A stretch of 6,537 nucleotides of DNA. Origin: Planctomycetota bacterium (GTDB lineage: Bacteria; Planctomycetota; Phycisphaerae; WQYP01). The notes below the pieces were generated by a model, which saw only the letters and a program-made list of their open reading frames with translations, searched no databases and was not told the DNA's origin. Location of the stretch: positions 1 through 6,537 of the forward strand of contig JAJZCT010000198.1 of NCBI GenBank assembly GCA_021828925.1, written 5' to 3'. The position numbers were made by a program, and so were the translations under genes. Below are positions 1-6,252 of the stretch, piece after piece (within the stretch, counting starts at the first letter, position 1; every line of letters starts with the position of its first letter).

Positions 1-152
1 ACCTGATCAGCACGCGCTGCGACCCACGCTTCCGCTTCGATTCGCACCGCCTCGGCCAGCAGGCGCTGTGCTCCGGCCCGCAGCACCTCGGTCAGCGCGT
101 CGCCGCAAACCCCACTTGGAAATTTCACCGTTTCTGTCATACTGTTACCCAT
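1..152 (-). CDS. IS256-family transposase, N-terminal fragment (runs off left edge)
   Basis: Fifty codons are visible before the window ends. After a short variable head, the translation gives DALTEVLRAGAQRLLAEAVR and then IEAEAWVAARADQ, which is the characteristic helical N-terminus of IS256-type (Mutator-like, DDE) transposases. These enzymes act on DNA in the cytoplasm to move their own insertion sequence. I chose the ATG whose first base is 152 because an AGGAG Shine-Dalgarno (162-166) sits 9 bases before it. The in-frame ATG at 140 is 21 bases from that site and less likely. The catalytic core lies outside the window, so whether the copy is intact cannot be judged. It reads in the same direction as the glycosidase operon but is separated from it by about 336 bases and is probably an independent unit. 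The family call is from recalled sequence similarity and fairly secure. Confidence 0.85.
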   Translation of the reverse strand, partial: MGNSMTETVKFPSGVCGDALTEVLRAGAQRLLAEAVRIEAEAWVAARADQ

Positions 153-161
153 GGTGGCGTA

Positions 162-166
162 CTCCT
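162..166 (-). promoter_or_regulatory. Ribosome binding site of the transposase
   Basis: AGGAG on the minus strand, 9 bases before the ATG at 152. It decides the start in favour of 152 over the downstream in-frame ATG at 140. An A/T-rich run (about 167-180) lies just upstream in the mRNA. Confidence 0.6.
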
Positions 167-193
167 AAAAAAAGATAAAAGACACCCTTTAGG

Positions 194-385
194 TTACGCC
201 GCCTCCTTTACGCCGTCCACAACTTTTAATAGTACCTCTTGGGCGCGGCGGATATCTGGTAGGGCGAGTTGGATCGGGGCCTTGGTGCAGCGGGGGCGGG
301 GCGCAGCGTTGAACACACATCGCCGCATTATTTCCATCCATTGCGGTTGACAGTTCTCCTGCGGAGAACACGAAGCGCGTAGCAT
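194..385 (-). CDS. Possible small or remnant protein, unknown function
   Basis: I do not recognise this reading frame. From the ATG at 385 it would encode 63 residues ending in IRRAQEVLLKVVDGVKEAA and a TAA stop. An in-frame ATG at 418 would give 74 residues, and the frame stays open upstream into the 3' end of the GH27 gene. The last 20 residues look like a plausible amphipathic helix and the third codon positions resemble neighbouring genes, which hints at real coding, perhaps the tail of a broken gene next to the insertion sequence. Against it, there is no good Shine-Dalgarno before either start, and the middle part is rich in Cys, Pro and Arg in the manner of a non-coding frame. It ends 41 bases before the transposase start. 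Treat as a weak candidate. Confidence 0.2.
   Translation of the reverse strand: MLRASCSPQENCQPQWMEIMRRCVFNAAPRPRCTKAPIQLALPDIRRAQEVLLKVVDGVKEAA
353..369. repeat. Perfect 7-base inverted repeat with 3-base centre
   Basis: GTTCTCC (353-359) and GGAGAAC (363-369) are exact reverse complements around TGC. It lies about 120 bases downstream of the GH27 stop. No T-run follows on either strand, so it is not a standard intrinsic terminator. It might be a protein-binding palindrome, an RNA hairpin at the end of the operon transcript, or chance. Confidence 0.45.
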
Positions 386-488
386 GGCGATCCGGCCGCG
401 TCGATGTAGGCGGGGCATATCGCATTCGCGATTGCCTTCCGGCAGGTTGTCGGCTGCATCATCCGCTGCTTGCGGAGTCCCGGCGGCC

Positions 489-1874
489 TTACGGTCGCTT
501 GGCCAGCAGCAGAACCACTCCATGTGCGGGAACCATGGTGGAATATCTTTGTTCAAATGTGCCGATGTTTTTGTGTGTCCACAGATTACGAAGGGTTTCC
601 TTGCCGGCTAATCCGGCATCGCGCCAGTACAGCGTAACCTTCGCAGTTTTTGAACCACGATTAAACAACCCGACCGCCGTGCCATTCTCAACCGCTTTTA
701 CCCAAACTTCTTTCCCTCCACCTTCCTTGATTCTTCGCGCCGGGCGTCCCAATGGGTCCTGGTCCACGGCAATAACTTCGTCATTGGTCAATATCGATAG
801 TGTCCGCGCATCGGTATCCGGCAGGTTGTCACCGAGCATGAGAGGCGAGGACCCCAGCGACCATAATGAGAACAACGTATGTTGCTCATTTTCGGTAAAG
901 CGCGTTTCCCTGTTTCCGCCGGCGATGGTGTTTTTAATGCCGATATGGCCAAATGGAATCATATCCGCATCCGCCCAATGGCCGGGGCCAATATATTTCT
1001 GCCAGCGGGCCAGCAAATCAAATTGGCGGTTCAGATCATTCCAGCGATCCCAGAAATCTCCCGAGATGCGCCACATATTTGCATGGGTCGAAACATGCTG
1101 CGCAGCCCACATCGGTGTGGGGCCGGCGGATGTGCTTAACACGATCGGATGCCCGCAGGCATAGATCGCCTTACGGATCATTGTTATTTCATCTTTGTGA
1201 TAAGGACTCGACAGATCGTCCACTTTCACAAAATCGACCCCCCATGATGCCCAAAGTCTGGCGCATGAATTGTACCAGGCCTGTCCCGCCGCATTGTTCC
1301 GAACGCCGTACATGTCAGGGCACCACCCACATACACTTTTCGTGTCGGCGGCCTGCCGTGCGGTGTAATGGCTGCCGGCAATTGGCGTATTGGATTTATA
1401 ATCCTGCCGCGGAATGCCGCGCATCATGTGAAAGCCAAACTTGAGACCCATGGCATGCACCTGTGCGGCAAGTGCTTTAAACCCGCGGCCGCCGGAGGCG
1501 GAAGGGAAACGGTTCGGCGCCGGTAACAGGCGGCCAAACGCATCGGCATATAGTTTGGCACCGGCTCGCTGGCGGTTGAGTTCCCGATCATTCAAGGATG
1601 AGGTCCGGTCATACCACCGCGCGTCAATAATCACATATTTCCAACCGTGAACCCGAAGATATTTCGCCATGTACCGGGCATTCGCCAGCACCTCCTGCTG
1701 ATTCACGCTGGTTCCCCAGGCATCGTAGCTGTTCCATCCCATCGGTGGCGTGGGTGCCCATTTCCAGAACGCCGGCCCGGCTGCGGCCGTTACCCAGTGC
1801 GCCGGGAGTATCAAGGCAATCAGCATCGGGAGGCACATTGAATAGCGTGTCAATATTCGCATTGGATTTCTCAT
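489..1874 (-). CDS. Secreted GH27-family glycosidase (alpha-galactosidase-like)
   Basis: This is a 461-residue retaining glycosidase of family GH27 (clan GH-D), whose known members release alpha-galactose or beta-L-arabinopyranose from polysaccharide side chains. Residues 1-30 form a Sec signal peptide (hydrophobic stretch about 13-27, possible cleavage after VTA). The (beta/alpha)8 domain follows, with PPMGWNSYDAWG (43-54), VIIDARWY (81-88), HMMRGIPRQ (149-157), KVDD (217-220, nucleophile Asp219) and WRISGDFWD (268-276, acid/base Asp273). The end (about 375-461) is the usual beta-sandwich domain. Compared with human alpha-galactosidase A, Asp84 matches Asp92, but Ala85 replaces Asp93 and Ser249 falls near Glu203, so the sugar preference may not be plain galactose. 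The ATG at 1874 is chosen with AGGAG 10 bases upstream. It is the last gene of the operon, 56 bases after the GH43-like gene. Family is secure; substrate is open. Confidence 0.92.
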   Translation of the reverse strand: MRNPMRILTRYSMCLPMLIALILPAHWVTAAAGPAFWKWAPTPPMGWNSYDAWGTSVNQQEVLANARYMAKYLRVHGWKYVIIDARWYDRTSSLNDRELNRQRAGAKLYADAFGRLLPAPNRFPSASGGRGFKALAAQVHAMGLKFGFHMMRGIPRQDYKSNTPIAGSHYTARQAADTKSVCGWCPDMYGVRNNAAGQAWYNSCARLWASWGVDFVKVDDLSSPYHKDEITMIRKAIYACGHPIVLSTSAGPTPMWAAQHVSTHANMWRISGDFWDRWNDLNRQFDLLARWQKYIGPGHWADADMIPFGHIGIKNTIAGGNRETRFTENEQHTLFSLWSLGSSPLMLGDNLPDTDARTLSILTNDEVIAVDQDPLGRPARRIKEGGGKEVWVKAVENGTAVGLFNRGSKTAKVTLYWRDAGLAGKETLRNLWTHKNIGTFEQRYSTMVPAHGVVLLLAKRP

Positions 1875-1930
1875 GCGTCATAATCTCCTGTGGGTATCAA
1901 GATCTGTGTGGCAAAAAAGACATTAGGTTC
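1875..1930 (-). other. 56-base spacer between GH43-like and GH27 genes
   Basis: The longest gap in the operon. The mRNA-sense strand contains a run of six T (within AATGTCTTTTTTGCC) but no hairpin in front of it, so I do not call a terminator. No convincing -35/-10 pair is seen. It carries the GH27 Shine-Dalgarno at its end. Confidence 0.4.
1885..1889 (-). promoter_or_regulatory. Ribosome binding site of the GH27 gene, with a competing ATG
   Basis: AGGAG on the minus strand. The GH27 ATG (1874) is 10 bases away, slightly long. An out-of-frame ATG at 1881 lies only 3 bases from AGGAG, too close for efficient use, and it opens an 85-codon frame with no sign of being real. The GH27 signal peptide supports 1874, or possibly the in-frame ATG at 1862. 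Confidence 0.55.
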
Positions 1931-3061
1931 TCACCGGCCGTTTCGTGGGGGCGATGGAATCATTCCGGGTGGTTCAAATTTTGATTCCGTTTCCGGATTC
2001 CGCGGCGGCAGCAGGTCGATATACGTCGGAGCATTGCGATTCACTGTCAGCACGTCTTTACCGGCATGGTATTTGAGCTCGGTAACCTGAATGCAACTGC
2101 GACGATTATGCTGCACAAAATAAAACAGGTACGCCCGGCCACGTGATAAAATCACATCGGGGTGATGACCGACACCCTTGTCTCCCGCGCCAGTTCCCGC
2201 ATGCCGCAGCATAGTGCCCACACGTTTCCAATGCAGTGCGTCGGCGGAGCGATACAGAGCTAGGGCATTGCCAATATCGCGGAAAAGCCAGTACCGACCC
2301 TTCCAGTGAAACGCCAGAGGTGCCTCGCCGGGCACATCGGAAAGTCCCGGCACCCGCCCGTGATTCTTCCAATGGTAAAGGTCCGGGCTGTCGGCATAGT
2401 CGCACGAAGAACCGGTTGCTTCGTCCTTATACCACAATCGCCACGACCCGTTCGGGAGGTGCAACAAACCCGGATCAATAACTTTTGGATTCGCCAGCGG
2501 CAGCGTGGAGACATAATGCCAATGAATCAGATCCGTGCTGGTCAGGTGGATGATGTAGCGCGGTCCGGACCAGTTGTTGAATATGCCGGGCACGTATGTC
2601 ACAAACATGTGATATAACCCGTTATGTTCCACTACCGCCGGTGCCCAGTAGGTCGGGTGAGATACCGCCGCTTTATAAATAATGTCGGCATTGCGCAGAT
2701 ACTTCCATGTCGCACCGCCGTTGTCGGACGTTGCGATGCCAATCGGCGTGCCGTAGACCCAGGCCACGCCGCGACCAAGCCCCGGCACGTTGGCGCGCCG
2801 GCTTGTATAGAACATGAACCATTTTTTGTAGGTCGAACTCCATATCACGGTCGGGTCCGCAGCTCCGTCCATCACCGGATCGCGATACAGCGGCTTGGCC
2901 GCCAATTTGCCTTTCGGTGTCGCACTGGAGGCGGTCGCTATTGTCGCCGGCGTTACCGCATAAATCATTGCCAGTACGATGACCACCAGTACGGCTTGCC
3001 ATAGCGCCGGAAGCTTCGGGTGGAGCATCGCAATCGTACGGGATCGTTTGGTTTTGAGCAT
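1931..3061 (-). CDS. Exported GH43-like five-bladed beta-propeller glycosidase
   Basis: The 376-residue product matches a group of GH43-like proteins, commonly annotated just as glycosyl hydrolase, found in plant-polysaccharide loci. The N-terminus is basic (1-14) followed by a hydrophobic stretch (22-36), so it is exported or membrane-anchored; AxA-like sites near residues 40-46 allow cleavage. Propeller motifs and the expected acidic triad are visible: ADPTVIW with Asp69 (general base), VIDPGLL with Asp196 (pKa modulator), GEAPLAF with Glu246 (general acid). GHHPDV (298-303) supplies the late-blade histidine. YWAP (138-141) and WYKDE (210-214) are typical of the fold. There is no accessory binding module. 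The start is fixed by GGAG (3067-3070) 5 bases before ATG 3061. It lies 28 bases after the Tat-exported GH43 gene. The exact substrate cannot be told; an arabinose-, xylose- or galactose-type furanoside or pyranoside is a guess from context. Confidence 0.8.
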   Translation of the reverse strand: MLKTKRSRTIAMLHPKLPALWQAVLVVIVLAMIYAVTPATIATASSATPKGKLAAKPLYRDPVMDGAADPTVIWSSTYKKWFMFYTSRRANVPGLGRGVAWVYGTPIGIATSDNGGATWKYLRNADIIYKAAVSHPTYWAPAVVEHNGLYHMFVTYVPGIFNNWSGPRYIIHLTSTDLIHWHYVSTLPLANPKVIDPGLLHLPNGSWRLWYKDEATGSSCDYADSPDLYHWKNHGRVPGLSDVPGEAPLAFHWKGRYWLFRDIGNALALYRSADALHWKRVGTMLRHAGTGAGDKGVGHHPDVILSRGRAYLFYFVQHNRRSCIQVTELKYHAGKDVLTVNRNAPTYIDLLPPRNPETESKFEPPGMIPSPPRNGR

Positions 3062-3066
3062 GGCCT

Positions 3067-3070
3067 CTCC
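3067..3070 (-). promoter_or_regulatory. Ribosome binding site of the GH43-like gene
   Basis: GGAG (reading GGAGAGGCC then ATG) on the minus strand, 5 bases before the start at 3061. It supports that ATG over the in-frame Met12 codon further in, although Met12 would also leave a hydrophobic signal. Confidence 0.6.
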
Positions 3071-3082
3071 AAAGATTAATAC

Positions 3083-3100
3083 CGATCACTCAAGTGATCG
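3083..3100. repeat. Perfect 8-base inverted repeat over the stop codon of the GH43/beta-sandwich gene
   Basis: CGATCACT (3083-3090) and AGTGATCG (3093-3100) are exact reverse complements around CA. In the mRNA the TGA stop (3092-3090) sits in the centre. No T-run follows, so it is not a standard terminator. It could be an RNA hairpin that tunes expression between the two genes, or a binding palindrome. Confidence 0.5.
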
Positions 3101-4739
3101 AAGTTGCGTGAGCATAGTGGTAGGTGAAGAAATCACAATCCACATATCCGGCCTCTGATTCATTGTTGTATGTAAATATGCCGATTCGATCGCCACGATA
3201 ATCACCCCAGCCAAGCTGATACGGATTCCCAAATGGTCTGAACAATTGTCCGTCGAGACTGTAGGAAAATCGGCTTTTGCCGTCGAGCCCCCAAATGGAT
3301 CGCAACCAGAGTTTCCGGGATCGGAGTTCCGGTCCACGCATGATCGTATAATTGTGTGCCCATTCCAGATGGATCAGCCCGTGTTCACGCCGAACTCCGA
3401 TTGTGCACCAGTCAGAAGAGTAATGGCATAAGCCCGCGAGTTGACCATTGGCCATGCCGTCCAGATCCAAAGCAATCGTAACAATATTGGAGCTGGTACG
3501 AAGCACGCGCTGAGTCAGTGTGTTTCCGGCCTTTTTCAGGTTATTGCGCTGCAATGGTTTGAAGGCATGCAGTCGCAGGAATCCTGGACGCTGCGTGAGC
3601 GACCATTTATCTGCGCGCGGCTGATAATTCCATTCCCATTGGACTTTGAGCTTTGATTCGTCGAAATGGTCATCGGTCTGGGGCGTGACAATGGGTGTGC
3701 CAGCCACCGGCATGCGCCCGCTCCAGACCATTTCGCCAATGTTATTGCGTCCCACTTTACCAACGATCGGCCAGCCTTGCACCCAGGTTACCGGCAGCAG
3801 GCTTGCACAGCGGCCTTCCCAGTCGCCATCGCCATGGTGCGTGAAGAAATACCATGCCCCATCTGGCAGCTGCACAAGGCCTCCCTGATTTGGTTCATGC
3901 GCCCGTCGTTGAGCATAACTGATCTGCCGCTTCTCGTACGGGCCGGTAATGTGTCTCGAACGCTGCATCATCAGATAGCGGCCCACATGCGGATTGTACT
4001 GGCTGAACAGGTGATAATACCAACCGTTGATCTTGTACAATTTGTTTGCTTCCCGGCCTTCACCCTCGTCCAACAATTTTTGCCATCCCTTGATTAACCC
4101 CCGGCCGTCGGGCGTGAGTTTAAACAGCCATGTCTTGTAGCCCGTTGCAAAGCAGGTCCCGACCAGATATCCCTGGCCGTTGTCATCCCAGAACGGGCAG
4201 CAGTCATCCCAGCCGGCCCCTCGCATCACGCAATGCAGCGGTTCCCATGGACCGGCGGGATCGGTTGCCGTGGTCATAAAATATCCCTCGTGCGGGGCGC
4301 TGAAATAGACCCGGAATTTTCCTTTATAATACCGAATCGCCCCCGCCCAAATACCCGTGCCGTATCGATTCATCCGGTCCCAGTTCAATTCGGGCGTGAT
4401 TTGCGTCAGATCGCTGACCGCATGGCTCAGTATGCGCCAATTTACCAGATCCCTGGAATGAAGGATTATCACGCCGGGCGAATATTGAAAAGTTGATGAA
4501 ATGGCGTAAAAATCCGACCCCACGCGAATGCAGTCCAAATCACTGTAATCGGAGGGAAGAACAGGATTGCAATAGGTTCCATTTCCTTGATCTCCCCAAT
4601 GAACCCAGTTGCCCCAACGCGGCGCTGGAATGGTGCGATGAGATGCCTGGACACCGGGACCCAAGGTCATCGCTGCAGCTGCGCCGGCAGCAAGGGCAAA
4701 CTCCCTGCGGGTCAGAAGTACCTTGTCATCGTTGTTCAT
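3090..4739 (-). CDS. Tat-exported GH43 glycosidase with C-terminal beta-sandwich (xylosidase/arabinofuranosidase type)
   Basis: The 549-residue product begins with a twin-arginine signal: LTRREFAL (9-16), a hydrophobic Ala-rich stretch (14-25) and VQA|SH near residue 32, so it is folded before export. The GH43 propeller (about 45-345) starts with GTYCNPVLPSDYSDLDCIRV. Likely catalytic residues are Asp67 (base), Asp179 in GWDDCCPFWDDNGQG (pKa modulator) and Glu230 in GREANKLYK (acid). HEPNQGGLV (281-289) follows. Residues about 355-540 form the concanavalin-like sandwich usual in GH43 beta-xylosidase relatives, where it helps to close the active site. Known relatives release xylose or arabinose from xylan or arabinan; the substrate here is inferred. 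The gene overlaps the preceding stop by 14 bases, pointing to translational coupling, and has its own AGGAG at 4746-4750. The motif forms REAN and PNQGG differ from the common EGP and GHG forms but are, as I recall, normal in this subgroup. Confidence 0.9.
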   Translation of the reverse strand: MNNDDKVLLTRREFALAAGAAAAMTLGPGVQASHRTIPAPRWGNWVHWGDQGNGTYCNPVLPSDYSDLDCIRVGSDFYAISSTFQYSPGVIILHSRDLVNWRILSHAVSDLTQITPELNWDRMNRYGTGIWAGAIRYYKGKFRVYFSAPHEGYFMTTATDPAGPWEPLHCVMRGAGWDDCCPFWDDNGQGYLVGTCFATGYKTWLFKLTPDGRGLIKGWQKLLDEGEGREANKLYKINGWYYHLFSQYNPHVGRYLMMQRSRHITGPYEKRQISYAQRRAHEPNQGGLVQLPDGAWYFFTHHGDGDWEGRCASLLPVTWVQGWPIVGKVGRNNIGEMVWSGRMPVAGTPIVTPQTDDHFDESKLKVQWEWNYQPRADKWSLTQRPGFLRLHAFKPLQRNNLKKAGNTLTQRVLRTSSNIVTIALDLDGMANGQLAGLCHYSSDWCTIGVRREHGLIHLEWAHNYTIMRGPELRSRKLWLRSIWGLDGKSRFSYSLDGQLFRPFGNPYQLGWGDYRGDRIGIFTYNNESEAGYVDCDFFTYHYAHATSIT

Positions 4740-6252
4740 TTGAAACTCCTGTTAATCCATGCGTCCGGGCCGGATCGCCATAAACGCGGAATTCCCAAAG
4801 CCCGGGATGCCCCTTCAAAATGCTCAGTTTCAGATACCGGGCGCGAACCGACTTTTCATCGCGATGCGGCGAACAGATAACAACCGTGTCATGTTCGCCG
4901 TAAATATGCCAATGTTTGCCGTCAAGCGACCAATCGATACGATACGCCTGGCCGGCGGTGGGTTTGACAAAATATGCCTCGGTGCGGCGGATGTGGTGAG
5001 GTTCACCGAGGTCCACCTCAAACCACGGGTGCCTGTCGCCGGCGGCAGCCATCCAACGCGTGCCATTGGCTCCGTCCACCGCGTTGGCCGGCGAGTACGT
5101 TTCCACACGTTTGAGTTTCCGATACGTTTCAAGGCGCACACGATAGCTCGGGCGCGTGGACGATGCCGTGGCCCTGCAACCCAACGCCAGATTCGGAGCG
5201 TTTTCAGTATTTGCACCCAAGGCACCCACGCCGGTTTTGGTCAGCTTGATGGGCTGAATCGAACCATCGGCGTTAAAATTCATTTTGTCGGCATAAATTT
5301 GGCGCGTCGTGCCTCCGCGCCCGAATTCAAGGTAGACAAAATACCATTGCTTGCTGCCTTGTGGATGGAAGAAGCAACCATGTCCCGGACCTAAGATGTT
5401 CGCTGCCGGATTGCTTCGGGCGATGATGTCATGCTTTGGCGCCTGCCATGGCCCCATTGGAGAGGTGTGGCTCATCATATAGGCATATTTATACGTTTCG
5501 CCGCCGCCAAGTGTGTAAAAATAGTAATAAATGCCATCGCGCTTCGTGAGATACGGTCCTTCGGAATACCCTTGACGCTTGGTGGGAATGGTGACGGTGG
5601 GACCGGCAAGCGAAAGCAGATCGGGCTTGAGCTTTGCTTCTCGCCGACGCGACCAGACCATGTAAGCCTGCCCGTCATTATCAATGAACACTTCCGCGTC
5701 AATGGAGCTATTCTGTTGGATGGGAAACGGATGGACAGTGGCTTTGGTAACGTGTTGACCATTGGGTGCCAGAAATGGTCCCAGCGGTGAATCCGCCACC
5801 ACGGCGGTGATTTTGCCATCCAGCGTGGGGAACGAATAATAGCGCCCGTTCCGGTACACAATGCTGCTGGGTGCCCAATACTTCAAATCAAAGTCGGAAG
5901 GAAAACTCCATCCTTTAAAGCTCCAGTTGAGAAAATCCTTCGATGTCCACACGACCGGCGGTCCCGACGTGGCCAACCCCCGTCCCCAACCGTCCGTGGT
6001 CGCATAGCAATAAAATGTGCCGTTGATTTCCGAGATGCTCGGATCAGCCACCATATCGGGAATTAACGCGTCGCCAAAGGCGGGCTTGTCATTGTTGCCC
6101 GGCAGTTTCACGGCAGGGACGCCGGTCCGGTCAACGCCGGCCTCTTGCACGGCTTTCGGCAATGCTATTTGAGCCGAAAGCATTGCGCTGGAGGCAACGG
6201 CGGCCGCCGCGATCAACCTGGACGTCATCCCCGACCATTTCATAACGCTCAT
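4726..6252 (-). CDS. Secreted GH43-type glycosidase with C-terminal discoidin/CBM32-like module
   Basis: From the ATG at 6252 the product has 508 residues. A Sec signal peptide covers about 1-27 (MSVMKWSGMTSRLIAAAAVA and on). The GH43 propeller (about 60-340) shows PDMVADPSISE with Asp70 as base, SSIDAEVFIDNDGQAY with Asp185 as pKa modulator, GYSEGPYLT with Glu231 as acid and ILGPGHGCF with His291; WAPSSIVY (126-133) is typical. Residues about 354-492 form an F5/8-type C (discoidin, CBM32-like) domain, with NLALGCRATASS, AVDGANGTRWMAA, WFEVDLGEPHHIRR and a closing LWEFRVYGDP, which probably binds galactosyl or related ends. The ATG overlaps the preceding gene's stop as ATGA and has GGTGG (6261-6265) 8 bases before it; a GTG at 6264 is a poorer alternative. 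Arabinofuranosidase, xylosidase or galactosidase activity is possible; the sequence alone does not decide. Confidence 0.9.
   Translation of the reverse strand: MSVMKWSGMTSRLIAAAAVASSAMLSAQIALPKAVQEAGVDRTGVPAVKLPGNNDKPAFGDALIPDMVADPSISEINGTFYCYATTDGWGRGLATSGPPVVWTSKDFLNWSFKGWSFPSDFDLKYWAPSSIVYRNGRYYSFPTLDGKITAVVADSPLGPFLAPNGQHVTKATVHPFPIQQNSSIDAEVFIDNDGQAYMVWSRRREAKLKPDLLSLAGPTVTIPTKRQGYSEGPYLTKRDGIYYYFYTLGGGETYKYAYMMSHTSPMGPWQAPKHDIIARSNPAANILGPGHGCFFHPQGSKQWYFVYLEFGRGGTTRQIYADKMNFNADGSIQPIKLTKTGVGALGANTENAPNLALGCRATASSTRPSYRVRLETYRKLKRVETYSPANAVDGANGTRWMAAAGDRHPWFEVDLGEPHHIRRTEAYFVKPTAGQAYRIDWSLDGKHWHIYGEHDTVVICSPHRDEKSVRARYLKLSILKGHPGLWEFRVYGDPARTHGLTGVSNEQR
4746..4750 (-). promoter_or_regulatory. 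Ribosome binding site of the Tat-exported GH43 gene
   Basis: AGGAG on the minus strand, 6 bases before ATG 4739 and inside the 3' end of the upstream glycosidase gene. It fixes a start that overlaps that gene by 14 bases. Confidence 0.7.

Larger units (their letters stand above)
153..488. other. Gap between transposase and GH27 gene; no recognisable gene
   Basis: This stretch of about 336 bases lies between the start of the transposase and the stop of the GH27 gene. It should contain the right end of the insertion sequence and the junction with the older chromosome, but I cannot fix the terminal inverted repeat because the other end is outside the window. A weak candidate for the element tip is around 177-190, where the minus strand reads AAAGGGTGTCTTTTATC. 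The stretch also holds a short unassigned reading frame (194-385 or 194-418, minus) and a perfect inverted repeat (353-369), both listed separately. No GC-rich hairpin followed by a T-run is seen after the GH27 stop, so no intrinsic terminator is called. Confidence 0.5.

Noticed and set aside
347..375. Plus-strand promoter starting with TTGACA
   Set aside because: No acceptable -10 hexamer at 16-18 bases, and no plus-strand gene follows.
430..488. Intrinsic terminator after the GH27 stop
   Set aside because: Only 4-base stems (such as TGCC/GGCA at 433-444 and CCGC/GCGG near 463-475) and no T-run follow.
499..1164. 221-codon open frame on the plus strand opposite the GH27 gene
   Set aside because: It lies wholly within the GH27 gene on the other strand and its translation shows no domain or coherent hydrophobic pattern; GH27 motifs on the minus strand are unambiguous.
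2673..3089. 138-codon minus-strand frame overlapping the GH43-like gene
   Set aside because: Out of frame with the propeller motifs, which are clear in the overlapping 376-codon frame that has its own Shine-Dalgarno.
3666..4097. 143-codon open frame on the plus strand
   Set aside because: Antisense to the conserved GH43 catalytic region; no motif support.
4759..5394. 211-codon open frame on the plus strand opposite the GH43/discoidin gene
   Set aside because: Antisense to the discoidin region, Arg-rich and without recognisable motifs; explained by the GC-rich codon bias of the real gene.
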